Assembly (NCBI GenBank): GCA_024742815.1
Contig: JANSXX010000003.1
Coordinates: 186,001 to 250,000 of the forward strand
Source: HXMU1420-13 sp024742815
Lineage (GTDB): Bacteria; Bacteroidota; Rhodothermia; Balneolales; Balneolaceae
Length of the DNA stretch: 64,000 nucleotides
Direction of reading: 5' to 3'
Part shown: piece after piece, positions 9,116 through 18,148 of the stretch
How the letters are laid out: every line of letters starts with the position of its first letter
Position numbering within the stretch: position 1 is the stretch's first letter
Made by a program: the position numbers and the translations under genes
The notes under the pieces: model-generated
What the model was told of the DNA's origin: nothing
Seen by the model: the letters and a program-made list of their open reading frames with translations, nothing else
The model's database searches: none

Positions 9116-9664
9116 ATGAAGAATATTTTACTAATCACACTATTTGCTGTTTTACAAACCACAGTATCAGCTCAAACCTTCTATGCCGAAGATGGTAAAG
9201 CGGTGTTTTTATCGAAGGTTCCACTACACTCGTTTGAAGGCTCTTCCGAAAATCTAGTGGGCATGATAAATCTAGATGAAAATATTCTGGATTTTTATCT
9301 CGATTTGGAAACCTTGGATACGGGGAATGGAAAACGTGATCGTGATATGCGACTGACATTAAACACCGAAGAATATCCTTTTGCAGAATTCTATGGCACA
9401 TTATCCTCACCGTTTGATATCAATAATCCTGAACCCCAACCCGCTACAGCAAAAGGAACCTTCAAAATCCATGGCAATCAACAAGAAGTTGAAATTGAAG
9501 GCACTCTACAACCAACAGAAGATGGATTATTACTTAAAGCCAGTTGGATATTGAATCTAACCGACTACGATATTGAACCACCAAAACTACTCATCATCAA
9601 AGTTGATGAGAATCAGGAAATTAATATTGAAATGTTATTAACCCCCTACAGCGAGGATGAATAA
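9116..9664 (+). CDS. YceI-like periplasmic lipid-binding protein
   Basis: This 182-residue secreted protein has a signal peptide cleaved after TVSA. The YceI-type lipocalin-like barrel follows, with FSLSKVPLHSFEGSS-like start, the LETLDTGNGKRDRDMR loop and a TAKGTFKIHGNQQEVEIEG strand pair. YceI proteins bind polyisoprenoids in the periplasm. It is the middle gene of the cytochrome c/YceI/DUF5777 operon and its last base overlaps the next start. The ligand is not known from sequence. Confidence 0.85.
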   Translation: MKNILLITLFAVLQTTVSAQTFYAEDGKAVFLSKVPLHSFEGSSENLVGMINLDENILDFYLDLETLDTGNGKRDRDMRLTLNTEEYPFAEFYGTLSSPFDINNPEPQPATAKGTFKIHGNQQEVEIEGTLQPTEDGLLLKASWILNLTDYDIEPPKLLIIKVDENQEINIEMLLTPYSEDE

Positions 9665-10521
9665 TGAAATATTTGACTACACTGTTACTCCTCCTCCTTT
9701 TATCCTCAACATTGATAGCTCAAATGCAGCGCCAACGTGCTGTTAAAGACGGTCCCGTTGAAGATATTTTCAGAATTGGGTCGATTACAGGCATGAGTAC
9801 AGTTACAACCTTAGAAGCCCGAAATTTAAATAGCTTGATCATGCATAACTTTGGTCTTGTAAGTACAGGCATAGAAGAATTTTATGGACTGGATCAAAAT
9901 GCGGCTGTTCGACTTGGTTTTGATTACGGGGTAACCGACGAATTAACAATTGGTATAGGCAGAACAAGCGTAGAAGATAATGTTGATTTCCGAGCCAAAT
10001 ATTTAATCCTCAAGCAACTAGAATCTGATAAAATTCCCGTACAGATTGCGATTAAGGGTGATGTTGGGATTAATACTCAAAAAAACACGCAATTCGATGA
10101 GTTTACCTTTCAGGAGCGCTTAAATTACTTTGCATGTATTATGATTGCGAGGAAATTTAACAAACAGCTTTCTCTGCAAATTGCGCCTATGGTCTCTCAT
10201 TTCAACACCGTTAAGATTGAAAGAGCAGGAGAAATTCCCGAAAATACTCATTATGGCCTGGGTATTGGTGGTAGGTATGCATTCGATGAGAGAAAAGCTA
10301 TTACTTTTGAATATTTACCGGTTATTGGTGATCGATCACCCGGTACCAAAAATCACTTTGCTCTAGGATACGAGATCGAAACTGGCGGTCATGTTTTTCA
10401 AATGTTCTTCATGTCGGGTAAATGGTTTACCGAACAGCACTTACTTGCTCGCACAAACACCAATTTCTTCGAAGGTGATTTTCGATTAGGCTTTAATATA
10501 AATCGAGTATTTGGGCTTTAA
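9664..10521 (+). CDS. DUF5777 family predicted outer-membrane beta-barrel
   Basis: This 285-residue protein has a leucine-rich signal peptide (residues 1-19, then QMQRQR). The mature part alternates hydrophobic and polar residues and ends in an aromatic/leucine terminal strand (FRLGFNINRVFGL), as expected for an outer-membrane barrel. The segment NSLIMHNFGLVSTGIEEFYGLD matches what is recalled of DUF5777 proteins, which occur beside YceI and c-type cytochromes. Its function is unknown. It overlaps the YceI gene by one base, so it is probably made with it. Confidence 0.8.
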   Translation: MKYLTTLLLLLLLSSTLIAQMQRQRAVKDGPVEDIFRIGSITGMSTVTTLEARNLNSLIMHNFGLVSTGIEEFYGLDQNAAVRLGFDYGVTDELTIGIGRTSVEDNVDFRAKYLILKQLESDKIPVQIAIKGDVGINTQKNTQFDEFTFQERLNYFACIMIARKFNKQLSLQIAPMVSHFNTVKIERAGEIPENTHYGLGIGGRYAFDERKAITFEYLPVIGDRSPGTKNHFALGYEIETGGHVFQMFFMSGKWFTEQHLLARTNTNFFEGDFRLGFNINRVFGL

Positions 10522-10526
10522 CCCAA

Positions 10527-10868
10527 TTACATCATAGAACGAAGTTCTTTAGCTACTTCACGGTTGTATTGAAAAGCTAGGTCTTTGTGGTTTACTAAAT
10601 CCACGATTGTTCCAATCAAGCAAAGTCCACCTGTTAATAAATAAAGAATTCCCATTCCAATTTGATTTAACAGGAAACGATGAATTCCGGCAATGCTGAA
10701 AAAACCAAGTAAGCAGGTAAGTAGTATAACCTGAGGGTCTTTTCTACGAGCTCGGTAGGCATTTGAAAACCTATTGAGTTGTTCTACACTTAGACCTTCT
10801 GTGATTTTATTTAGATAAAGCGCTTCGTCTCCGGTTGCTTCCGGTATTGTATGGATGATATTAGACAT
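10527..10868 (-). CDS. TM2-domain membrane protein
   Basis: This 113-residue protein has a hydrophilic N-terminal third, then a TM2 domain of two helices with the characteristic basic and glycine pattern (IAGIHRFLLNQIGMGILYLL, then GGLCLIGTIVDLVN). The C-terminus is a charged tail. TM2 proteins have no assigned reaction. The start overlaps the end of the DUF2752 gene by 8 bases, so the two small membrane proteins form one operon. Confidence 0.85.
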   Translation of the reverse strand: MSNIIHTIPEATGDEALYLNKITEGLSVEQLNRFSNAYRARRKDPQVILLTCLLGFFSIAGIHRFLLNQIGMGILYLLTGGLCLIGTIVDLVNHKDLAFQYNREVAKELRSMM

Positions 10869-11169
10869 ATTGGGTACCCAAAGTTTCTTTTTTGTAGTTG
10901 ATATAAATTGATTTCCAGATCATTAAAATTCTAAATGAAAGTAGTGCTACGGTAAATGGTCCCATAATATTTGCTCCAAAAGCCGCCTCGAAATTGCCGC
11001 GTACAGTGAACGCTATCGAGTGACCTAGCCCCTCACCTAAGCAAAATTCGAATCCTGCGATGTCAAATAGACACCAACTTGTGCCAACAGTATATGGATT
11101 CATGGTGCCCATCAAAATCAAGCCTCCCAAAAAAACCATCCATTCAATATGTAGTGCTCGATTACTCAT
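10861..11169 (-). CDS. DUF2752 small membrane protein
   Basis: This 102-residue protein resembles the DUF2752 family, with the Cys-containing segment CLFDIAGFEFCLGEGLGHSIAF split across two stretches and the AAFGANIMGPF motif. It has about three membrane helices. DUF2752 proteins often accompany TM2 proteins in Bacteroidota, as here with an 8-base overlap. The function is unknown. It starts 9 nt from the stop of the response-regulator gene, so the two-component pair and these membrane proteins may share a transcript. Confidence 0.75.
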   Translation of the reverse strand: MSNRALHIEWMVFLGGLILMGTMNPYTVGTSWCLFDIAGFEFCLGEGLGHSIAFTVRGNFEAAFGANIMGPFTVALLSFRILMIWKSIYINYKKETLGTQYV

Positions 11170-11178
11170 AAGTTTGGA

Positions 11179-12108
11179 TTAACTTCGATACAATCTATAC
11201 GAAATGGTACCGGCTTGAATCACTAATTTAGATGTTAATTCGAATTCGGTAGATGAGATCAATCCTGATCTTTTGATTACAATTGCTCCAAACATTTTAG
11301 CCGTCTCAGGTATTTGATATTCATTTACTAAAAATCCTTGTTCGTTCACCGAATAAAGTGGTATCACAATTTCTGCGGGCAAGTTTTTTTCTTTAGCGAT
11401 GGTGCTAAAAAAAGTATGCTCTTCGCTGTAGACGTGATTACTAAAAAAAGGTTGACCTGTTTTTTTGAGTTTCTCAAAACCCGGCTCACTAAAAATATCT
11501 CTGATGTCTTTTTCATTTTCTACAGCAGTTCCTTTAAAAGTAATAAGTTGCGAACTGGCTTTACCGAGAACCCACATACCAACAAAATCAGCGAATAATA
11601 AAGCTCGCAATTCAGCACAAAGCGTTTGAACGGTCTCATTAAATAAGCCAAGTAAAGCAGTATCCATTAAACTCATTACCAACTTATTTTTACTTTCTTC
11701 GAGCGAAGCATCTAATTGGTCGAACACAATATTAGTGACCAATTTCATATTTATTTGCTCGATAATCTTGTTCGGATTTTTATTGAATAAACTTTTTGGT
11801 ATAAAATCCGATGCCCCTAAATCGTAGGCTTTCTTTTCTTTCTCAACTGTGGGTAGGCTCGTCATTATAAGCACAGGTATATGCTTCTTATCTTTATCCG
11901 CGCGTAACGATTCCAGCAATTCTAATCCGGTCAGATTTGGCATGTGAATATCAGAAAGGATCAAATCAATGTGGTCGGAAGAAAGAATATCGATGGCATC
12001 TTGACCATTTCGGGCATGTTTCAAATCATAACGCTTACCTAACAAACTTTTTGTAAGAATATGAATGGCTTCATCGTCGTCGATTATCAATAAGGTGTTA
12101 TTCATCAA
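11179..12108 (-). CDS. Response regulator with C-terminal GAF-like sensor domain
   Basis: This 309-residue protein has an N-terminal receiver domain with acidic pocket D10-D12, phospho-acceptor D53 (LILSDIHMPNLTG) and the conserved K105 (DFIPKS). Residues about 140-309 contain no DNA-binding helix-turn-helix. They look like a GAF-type domain (ALLFADFVGMWVLG, EIVIPLYSVNEQGFLVNEY). It therefore probably acts through protein contacts or a bound ligand rather than as a classical transcription factor. It lies 6 nt downstream of the hybrid kinase gene and is its likely partner. Confidence 0.85.
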   Translation of the reverse strand: MMNNTLLIIDDDEAIHILTKSLLGKRYDLKHARNGQDAIDILSSDHIDLILSDIHMPNLTGLELLESLRADKDKKHIPVLIMTSLPTVEKEKKAYDLGASDFIPKSLFNKNPNKIIEQINMKLVTNIVFDQLDASLEESKNKLVMSLMDTALLGLFNETVQTLCAELRALLFADFVGMWVLGKASSQLITFKGTAVENEKDIRDIFSEPGFEKLKKTGQPFFSNHVYSEEHTFFSTIAKEKNLPAEIVIPLYSVNEQGFLVNEYQIPETAKMFGAIVIKRSGLISSTEFELTSKLVIQAGTISYRLYRS

Positions 12109-12114
12109 TTTGGA

Positions 12115-13257
12115 TTAGTTAAGCGGCAATTGAATGGTAAACGTTGTGCCTTTTTTTTCTTCAGAATCTACAAAAATATATCCATCGTGTAAGCCAACAT
12201 AATGTTGAACTACATCTAATCCCAAGCCAATTCCAACTTCCCCTTCAGTGCCTTGTAATCGTATACTTCCATTTTTATTAAACAAGCGTGACACCATGTG
12301 CTTGGGTATTCCAATTCCATTATCTTTAACTATGAGTTCTATCTTTTTATCCTTCAACTGCGCGATAATCGTAACATTACCACCAGAAGGAGTAAACTTT
12401 ATCGCATTTGATACAAGATTATTAAGTACAATTTCCAACTTGATTTGATCTAATAAGTACGTACCCTCGTCAATGTGAATATCTGCTTCAAGCTCAATTT
12501 TTTTAAGAATAGCTTTAGGGCGATGCATCTTGATCACATTGTCAACTATTTCTCGTGGATCAGATGGTGCTTTATTCAAAGTTATTTTTAAATCCAGATG
12601 ATTTTCATCATAGAGAACCTTGTCCACGAGGTTCAAAAGTTTATTCGCACTTTCCGTTATGATTTCTGAAACCTGATATTCTTCCGTTTCAGGCTTATGC
12701 ATATTCTGCAAATGTGTACTGAGTCCAACGATGCCATTAAGCGGATTATATATGTCATGACTAACTATTCTCAATAACTCTTTTTTTCGTTGGTTTACTT
12801 CTTTGTATTCCTGCTCGTGCTTTTGTAATTGTTGTAAACTCAACTCATAAGCTTTTGTAACTTGCTTCAAGGTTAATTGAGTTTTTATTCTAGCAATTAC
12901 TTCCTCTTGCTGAAAAGGCTTAACGATGTAATCTACTCCACCAGCTTCAAATCCTTTTAGTTTGTCACGTAGATCGGTTAATGCTGTTATAAAAATGATT
13001 GGTACGGTTTGCATATTTTCGATTGCATGAATTTTTCGAGCTACATCGTAGCCAATCATATCCGGCAATAAAATATCGAGAAGTATTAAATCAGGGTTAC
13101 GCTGTTCCGCAATTCGCAGACATTCTTCAGCATTGTAGGCGGCTAAAATGTTGTATCCTTGATTCCTTAGAAGAAGAGTAAGCAACTTTACGTTCGACTC
13201 TGTATCATCTCCGATAAGAATTGTAAAATTTTCTTCACGAACATGGAATTGTTTCAT
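12115..13257 (-). CDS. Receiver-histidine kinase hybrid
   Basis: This 380-residue soluble protein has an N-terminal receiver domain (D17-D18 pocket, phospho-acceptor D61 in LILLDILLPDMIGYD, K113 in IVKPF). A short coiled coil (about 135-160) leads to a HisKA domain with phospho-accepting H167 in RIVSHDIYNPLNG. The HATPase domain carries the N box (NNLVSNAIKFTPSGG) and the G boxes DNGIGIP and GIGLGLDVV. It has no membrane segment or input sensor, so its signal probably arrives through the receiver domain. It is upstream of and paired with the response regulator at 11179. Confidence 0.92.
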   Translation of the reverse strand: MKQFHVREENFTILIGDDTESNVKLLTLLLRNQGYNILAAYNAEECLRIAEQRNPDLILLDILLPDMIGYDVARKIHAIENMQTVPIIFITALTDLRDKLKGFEAGGVDYIVKPFQQEEVIARIKTQLTLKQVTKAYELSLQQLQKHEQEYKEVNQRKKELLRIVSHDIYNPLNGIVGLSTHLQNMHKPETEEYQVSEIITESANKLLNLVDKVLYDENHLDLKITLNKAPSDPREIVDNVIKMHRPKAILKKIELEADIHIDEGTYLLDQIKLEIVLNNLVSNAIKFTPSGGNVTIIAQLKDKKIELIVKDNGIGIPKHMVSRLFNKNGSIRLQGTEGEVGIGLGLDVVQHYVGLHDGYIFVDSEEKKGTTFTIQLPLN

Positions 13258-13390
13258 GCTTAAATGCAGTTATTTTACTGAAGCTAGAAGGATGCGTCCA
13301 TTTTTAAAAGGAAAAAATATTTTTTTGTAAAATGTTTGCAACTTTTTTGAATCTCGTTCGTCTTTATCGCAGGAATAAATCTTAGGAATA

Positions 13391-13876
13391 ATGAAAATCA
13401 CAACTTTACGACAACTATCTGTTTTTTCATTACTACTATATTTGCCACTCTTCGCCACAAACTCGTTTGCCACTCCCGCGAATGATGATACGCTTCTAGA
13501 AATCACTGATAGAAATAATCAAATCAGTCTTGGTATTTCGAATAATGCAATTACCGTTACAATAACCGAGGAATTGCGTGTCATGTACAATAATGAAATT
13601 CGATTATTTGAGCGAAAAGAATGGCATACATTTTCAGATTCCGGAGGAAACTACATTCCTAGCACTCACTCTTATTTAGATTCTGATATCATTGAAATAC
13701 CTTTATCTGATATTAACTCAATCCATTTAGTGAATGATGGATTGGATTTTACTTTCGATGCTTACTCAAAATCTGAGTTTAAAAACGTTTTATCTGATTT
13801 AGGGTCAGATTTCTTCAAAAATTTCAGCTCCGAGGACTTAGCCTCATTTCATCAAGTTTACCTCAGTGTTCAATAA
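13391..13876 (+). CDS. Secreted hypothetical protein, 161 aa
   Basis: I do not recognise a family. The protein has an N-terminal signal sequence (MKITTLRQLSVFSLLLYLPLFA, cleavage near TNSFA). The mature region is acidic, rich in Asp, Ser and Asn, with no Cys pairs or repeats. The coding frame is clean and the ATG follows a purine-rich stretch (AGGAATA). It is transcribed divergently from the kinase pair. A periplasmic location is likely, the role unknown. Confidence 0.6.
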   Translation: MKITTLRQLSVFSLLLYLPLFATNSFATPANDDTLLEITDRNNQISLGISNNAITVTITEELRVMYNNEIRLFERKEWHTFSDSGGNYIPSTHSYLDSDIIEIPLSDINSIHLVNDGLDFTFDAYSKSEFKNVLSDLGSDFFKNFSSEDLASFHQVYLSVQ

Positions 13877-13952
13877 ATTAACATAGAAGTGAATTCTTAA
13901 TGTAACAGAGCATATAGTCGATAACTCCTTTAATAAAAAACTGGAGAAGACT

Positions 13953-14537
13953 ATGCTGAAGTATATACTGCTCTGTATATTAGCAATGTCGGGTTATTAC
14001 GCTTGGTCGGTGTTTCCTGTGAACCACGGACCCGGCGTCACAAATCCAAATCGCCCCGAATTAAATTTCACTGCTTTCGACAAGCCCTTCAACTATAAAG
14101 GCAATACTTTAAAGCCAATAAAAAGGTACGAAGCGGACGTTCGTGTTTTACAAAAAAAACGCTATTTATTTGACGCACGTGCCTCATTGTCGCCCATGGA
14201 TATTTTAGTAGGATGGAATGAGATGTCGGATGCCAGGAATGTGGATTTTATTCATTTTTCAATGAATAACAGAACGGCATCGATGAGCTACACTAAACCC
14301 CCTATTCCCGTAAAGCAGATCCATCAGCAGATGGATCACCTGCATTTGATTCCTTCTAATAAAGAAATAAAATCGACCATTAACGGTTTGAGACAAGGGC
14401 ACAAAATTAAAATTGAAGGAATTATTGTTAACGTAGAATCGATTGATAATTATAATTGGGATTCTAAAACGATACTAACCAATAAGGAAGAACATAGAAA
14501 ACTTGTTGTATGGGTAGAGTCGATACAAGTTGAATAA
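13953..14537 (+). CDS. Conserved hypothetical protein with signal/anchor helix, 194 aa
   Basis: The protein starts with a membrane-spanning or signal segment (residues 1-18). The body contains motifs of a widespread proteobacterial hypothetical family: the segment LVGWNEMSD, a tryptic-like HFSMNNR block, the HLHLIPSN histidine motif (about residue 130) and a C-terminal OB-like strand set ending VVWVESIQVE. In that family HLIP is conserved, but no activity has been assigned to my knowledge. A good ribosome-binding site (GGAGAAG) precedes the ATG. Confidence 0.65.
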   Translation: MLKYILLCILAMSGYYAWSVFPVNHGPGVTNPNRPELNFTAFDKPFNYKGNTLKPIKRYEADVRVLQKKRYLFDARASLSPMDILVGWNEMSDARNVDFIHFSMNNRTASMSYTKPPIPVKQIHQQMDHLHLIPSNKEIKSTINGLRQGHKIKIEGIIVNVESIDNYNWDSKTILTNKEEHRKLVVWVESIQVE

Positions 14538-14620
14538 AAAATAATTTTATATACTTGAATTGAATACAAATAAGCACTTTATTTTATGTACTTCTTTTAA
14601 GGGTCAGAAATCATAACATT

Positions 14621-14863
14621 ATGTCGTCAAAAAAAGTAGGAACTGTAAAGTGGTTTCATAATATCAAAGGCTACGGCTTTATCAACTCTGATAATGACGA
14701 AGAGGTATTTGTACACTACAGTGAGATAAATTCTGATGGTTTTAAAAAACTTAAACGTGGTGAAAAAGTTGAATTTACGTTGGCTACGGGTGATAAAGGC
14801 CTTCTTGCAAGAGACGTTACTTTATTGTCTACCGAAGATTCGCATGATCCAGATATATTCTAA
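14621..14863 (+). CDS. Cold-shock domain protein
   Basis: This 80-residue protein is one cold-shock OB fold that binds single-stranded RNA/DNA. RNP1 is KGYGFINSD (residues about 15-23) and RNP2 is VFVHYSEI (about 30-37). The usual GTVKWFHN opening and the GEKVEF strand are present. It is 12 residues longer than CspA at the acidic C-terminus. An 83-nt AT-rich leader precedes the ATG, but no cold-box could be recognised. It is 12 nt ahead of a small membrane-protein gene. Confidence 0.93.
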   Translation: MSSKKVGTVKWFHNIKGYGFINSDNDEEVFVHYSEINSDGFKKLKRGEKVEFTLATGDKGLLARDVTLLSTEDSHDPDIF

Positions 14864-14875
14864 ACCATCTATTTA

Positions 14876-15208
14876 ATGACACGTTGGCTTAAGGATGTAC
14901 TCCTTGATGTAGTTGCACTATCATTAATTCTTATTTTTGCTTTTACCGGTAATCAAATACTCGAGATAATTCTTTGGGTGTATACTATCTTATTGGTTAC
15001 AGGTAAAGTGTTATACTTTTCATTCAATTATCTCCAAAAAAAAGCTAACACCGAATCGGTCCCACCGGCTTTTTATCATAGTACTTATTTAATAAGCGTT
15101 GCTGCTTTTGGGTATGCTGCCAATTATTATTTAGCCACCCTTTGGCTGTTGATTTGGATCTTATCCACTATTGCGATGCTTAAGAAAAATAAGTCGAAAA
15201 CTATTTAA
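14876..15208 (+). CDS. Small membrane protein, 110 aa, four predicted helices
   Basis: The sequence is mostly hydrophobic, with about four membrane helices (residues 8-25, 27-48, 66-84, 86-101) and a basic C-terminal end (KKNKSKTI). No family is recognised. It lies between the cold-shock gene and the PagL-like gene with gaps of only 12 nt on each side, so the three are likely co-transcribed. Confidence 0.6.
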   Translation: MTRWLKDVLLDVVALSLILIFAFTGNQILEIILWVYTILLVTGKVLYFSFNYLQKKANTESVPPAFYHSTYLISVAAFGYAANYYLATLWLLIWILSTIAMLKKNKSKTI

Positions 15209-15219
15209 TACAACTTCTA

Positions 15220-15822
15220 TTGGATTGCTCATCTAAGGCTAGATTTCTTTTACTACTAATTCTCGCGTATCCATTTTCTAATTCATTCGCTCAACCTTCC
15301 GAGAAAGATGATAACCGATATGTTTCCACAACATTGGGATACTCTACGAATTCGGTAATACTACTTGGTAAAACGCCGAATACTAAAACCTTTTATTCTT
15401 ATATCGGTTTTGGAAAGGAAATCAAAAGCCCCTTACCTGGTGTTAATACTTATGTGACTCGCGGTATCGTACCTTACATCGAATTTAGCTACCCGAAAAG
15501 AGACGAAGGAAGTCGTCGCGACATCGTTTCAGGCTTCGGAATATCTCCTCTTGGCTATTCATTTGTGAAGCCCTTTAAATATTTTGATTTCGAAACTGCT
15601 ATTAAAAGTGGTTTAAGTTTAATCAACAAAACGTTTCCCACAGATAAAGGCAGACGACTGAATTACTCATTCGATATCAAGTTGGCTATACAGCGCCAAT
15701 TGTTTTCTCAAACCTACTTATCTTTGGGCTATACATTTCATCATATATCGAATGCGCAAACAGGATCTGAGAATCCCGGCGTTGATTCGAACATATTTTT
15801 TTTTAGCATCAAACAATTTTAG
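15220..15822 (+). CDS. Acyloxyacyl hydrolase, PagL-like lipid A deacylase
   Basis: This 200-residue protein starts at TTG, with a signal peptide ending near FAQP. It is built from alternating strands expected of a small outer-membrane barrel. Near the C-terminus it has the PagL active-site pattern, His175-x-Ser177 followed by N-A and NPG (HHISNAQTGSENPG). PagL removes an acyl chain from position 3 of lipid A using a His/Ser/Glu triad. An aspartate (D189) sits where the acid is expected, so the triad assignment is inference. It is 2 nt upstream of the cyclophilin gene. Confidence 0.7.
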   Translation: MDCSSKARFLLLLILAYPFSNSFAQPSEKDDNRYVSTTLGYSTNSVILLGKTPNTKTFYSYIGFGKEIKSPLPGVNTYVTRGIVPYIEFSYPKRDEGSRRDIVSGFGISPLGYSFVKPFKYFDFETAIKSGLSLINKTFPTDKGRRLNYSFDIKLAIQRQLFSQTYLSLGYTFHHISNAQTGSENPGVDSNIFFFSIKQF

Positions 15823-15824
15823 AC

Positions 15825-16349
15825 ATGTCAATTACAGCAATCATCGAGACAAATAAAGGTTCTATAAACCTTAACCTATTTGAGTCAAAAACCCCTAAAA
15901 CAGTAGCAAATTTTGTAAATCTTGCACAAAGAGGCTACTACGATGGACTTACTTTCCACCGTGTTATTGATAATTTTATGATTCAAGGCGGCTGCCCTAA
16001 TGGAGATGGTAGAGGTGGTCCAGGGTATAATTTCGAGGATGAGTTCGATCAGGAATTACGACATGACGAACCTGGAGTTTTATCAATGGCTAATGCAGGT
16101 CCCGGAACAAACGGAAGCCAGTTTTTTATCACACATGTGGAAACTCCGTGGTTAGATGGTCGGCATTCGGTGTTTGGGAAAGTAGCGTCACAGGCAGATC
16201 AGGATGTAGTAAACTCAATTTCTCAAGGTGATCAAATTACCTCTATTACAATAAATGGCGAAACCTCTGATTTATTCGACCAAGTTGAGGAGCTTACCGT
16301 TTGGAATGAACTACTTGATGACCGTTTTGATGGGTTGAACCCGGCTTAA
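15825..16349 (+). CDS. Cyclophilin-type peptidyl-prolyl isomerase
   Basis: This 174-residue protein is a single cyclophilin domain of the bacterial PpiB type. The catalytic arginine region FHRVIDNFMIQGG, the PGVLSMANAGPGTNGSQFF motif and the HSVFGKV loop are all present. There is no signal peptide, so it acts in the cytoplasm on proline peptide bonds. The C-terminal 25 residues are an acidic extension. A strong terminator follows at 16378-16415, closing the 14621-16349 run. Confidence 0.93.
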   Translation: MSITAIIETNKGSINLNLFESKTPKTVANFVNLAQRGYYDGLTFHRVIDNFMIQGGCPNGDGRGGPGYNFEDEFDQELRHDEPGVLSMANAGPGTNGSQFFITHVETPWLDGRHSVFGKVASQADQDVVNSISQGDQITSITINGETSDLFDQVEELTVWNELLDDRFDGLNPA

Positions 16350-16377
16350 TTTGCTACACTTCATCGGATAGAAACTT

Positions 16378-16415
16378 ACAAGGGTTGCAATAACAACCCT
16401 TGTTCTATTTTTTTG
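16378..16415 (+). terminator. Intrinsic terminator after the cyclophilin gene
   Basis: A perfect 10-bp stem (ACAAGGGTTG, 16378-16387, with CAACCCTTGT, 16394-16403) with a 6-nt loop is followed by TCTATTTTTTTG. Confidence 0.9.
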
Positions 16416-16573
16416 TTTTCGAACTTAGTGAGTTTAAAAATTGTCTGACTTTTTAAATGATTTCTTCATCACTTAAGTAAACGCCAATCAAGTTAATAGT
16501 CCCATGATATTTTAGTGTGAAACATTTTAAGCACTTGGCGGTAATAGTTCTCGAACTTAAATACGGATCAGTT

Positions 16574-18055
16574 ATGAGAAGCAATAAATTTTTGGGGTTT
16601 CTGCTCATCGCCCTTTTCGCCATATCAACTCAAACAGTGGCACAAGATTACGACAAATACGATGAATTAGAATATCGTAAATGGCGTGTAACTATTATCC
16701 CTCCTCTTTCAACCAACGGCGCTCGCACAACCGACTTTACTGCTAAAAGATCAATCAATCTTATTGGTGGATACCATGGTGCGCTTGATGGCTGGGAAAT
16801 TGGTTTACTCTACAATGGTACAAAATACTATTCTGCAGGGTTGCAAATCGCGGGGATAACCAACTATACGCGTGGAACCATGGAAGGAATGAATATCGCG
16901 GGAATTGCAAACGTTGCAAACAAATCAATGTCGGGTTTACAAGTTGCAGGCGCACTCAACTATTCTAATCGAGATATTGAAGGGCTTCAAGCTACCTTAG
17001 GGTTAAATTATTCCAGACTTTCTATTTCGGGACTCCAGGCTGCCGGTATTGCAAATATTAGTGAGCGAAATGTTGAAGGCTTACAAGCAGCCGGCATTAT
17101 GAATGCTTCTAATGGAGATATATCAGGTTTACAGGCAGCCGGTATCATGAATATTGCTAAAGATGATGTTGAAGGGTTGCAAGCGTCAGGTGTACTTAAC
17201 TTTGCAGGTGATGACTTATCCGGTATGCAGGCTACGTTTGGAGCAAATATCGCATTGGGTAATATTGAAGGGTTATTCGCATCAGGTGTGTTCAACTTAT
17301 CACGCGAAAATGCCGATGGTTTATTGTTTACCGGAGGTGTAAATCTCGCGAAAAATATTAATGGTCTATCTATTGCCGGAGTTGGAAACTTTGCCCGTGA
17401 ATTAAATGGGGTGCAATCTGCAATGGTAAATTTCAGCGAAACTGCGATGGGGGTGCAATTCGGAATCCTGAATATTGCAAAGGAATTTGAAGGCGTACCG
17501 TTAGGAGTTCTAAGCATTTACGGAAATGGAAGAAAAAATATTGATGTACGATTTTCTGATGGAGGCTTTACCGATTTTTCTATTACAACAGGAACCCACA
17601 GAGTGTATAACATGGCAATGTTTGGATATAATACCTTACTTGATCGTGAGGTGTACCGAATAGGATTTGCGGTTGGGTTAGAAAAAAACATCCAAGATTC
17701 TTTCGAGAAAATTGAGAGTACTACCCTTTTTGTGAATCAGGAGTTTAGTGCCCATCATGTGTTTGAGGGAGACTATGACAAAACACTCAATATGATGTAT
17801 TCTTACAAATATTTAGTAGGAAATAGATTTGCGAACGGACTCTCGTTGTATGCCGGACCAAGCATCAATATGCAAGTTTCTCGTGTAACCGGTAGCGACG
17901 ATTACAGTTGGTATAGTTTGTGGTCGCCCGATAGAAAAGGCAGAGATTATCAATTCTGGGTAGGCTTTACTGTAGGTGTGCGTGTATTTAAGCAAATGAA
18001 CTTGCCACTTCTAGAGAATGAGTGGGACGGTTTTGAAAGTCGGTGGGATTGGTAA
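16574..18055 (+). CDS. Surface-repeat protein, LA_2272-like, with beta-barrel end
   Basis: The start at 16574 is chosen over the upstream GTG at 16517 because it gives a clean signal peptide (MRSNKFLGFLLIALFA, cleavage near TVAQ); this makes 493 residues. Residues about 90-285 are roughly ten copies of a 20-residue repeat of the form xGLQxAGIxNxSxxxxx, each predicted to be a short strand pair. The pattern resembles the LA_2272-type surface repeats seen in Leptospira and Bacteroidota. The last 170 residues have alternating aromatic strands suited to an outer-membrane barrel. The role is unknown, possibly surface display or adhesion. The homologous 60-bp DNA units could change number by recombination. 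Confidence 0.75.
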   Translation: MRSNKFLGFLLIALFAISTQTVAQDYDKYDELEYRKWRVTIIPPLSTNGARTTDFTAKRSINLIGGYHGALDGWEIGLLYNGTKYYSAGLQIAGITNYTRGTMEGMNIAGIANVANKSMSGLQVAGALNYSNRDIEGLQATLGLNYSRLSISGLQAAGIANISERNVEGLQAAGIMNASNGDISGLQAAGIMNIAKDDVEGLQASGVLNFAGDDLSGMQATFGANIALGNIEGLFASGVFNLSRENADGLLFTGGVNLAKNINGLSIAGVGNFARELNGVQSAMVNFSETAMGVQFGILNIAKEFEGVPLGVLSIYGNGRKNIDVRFSDGGFTDFSITTGTHRVYNMAMFGYNTLLDREVYRIGFAVGLEKNIQDSFEKIESTTLFVNQEFSAHHVFEGDYDKTLNMMYSYKYLVGNRFANGLSLYAGPSINMQVSRVTGSDDYSWYSLWSPDRKGRDYQFWVGFTVGVRVFKQMNLPLLENEWDGFESRWDW

Positions 18056-18148
18056 ACAACTCCAATCATTGTTAATCATTTGTGATGAAATTGAGATTTG
18101 GGATTGGTAATCTAATAGATATTGTTTCGTCGAAAAAACAAACTATCT

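Noticed and set aside
17008..17517. Long minus-strand frame inside the surface-repeat gene
   Set aside because: Shadow of the 60-bp repeat units on the other strand; composition is proline- and threonine-skewed as expected of an antisense frame.
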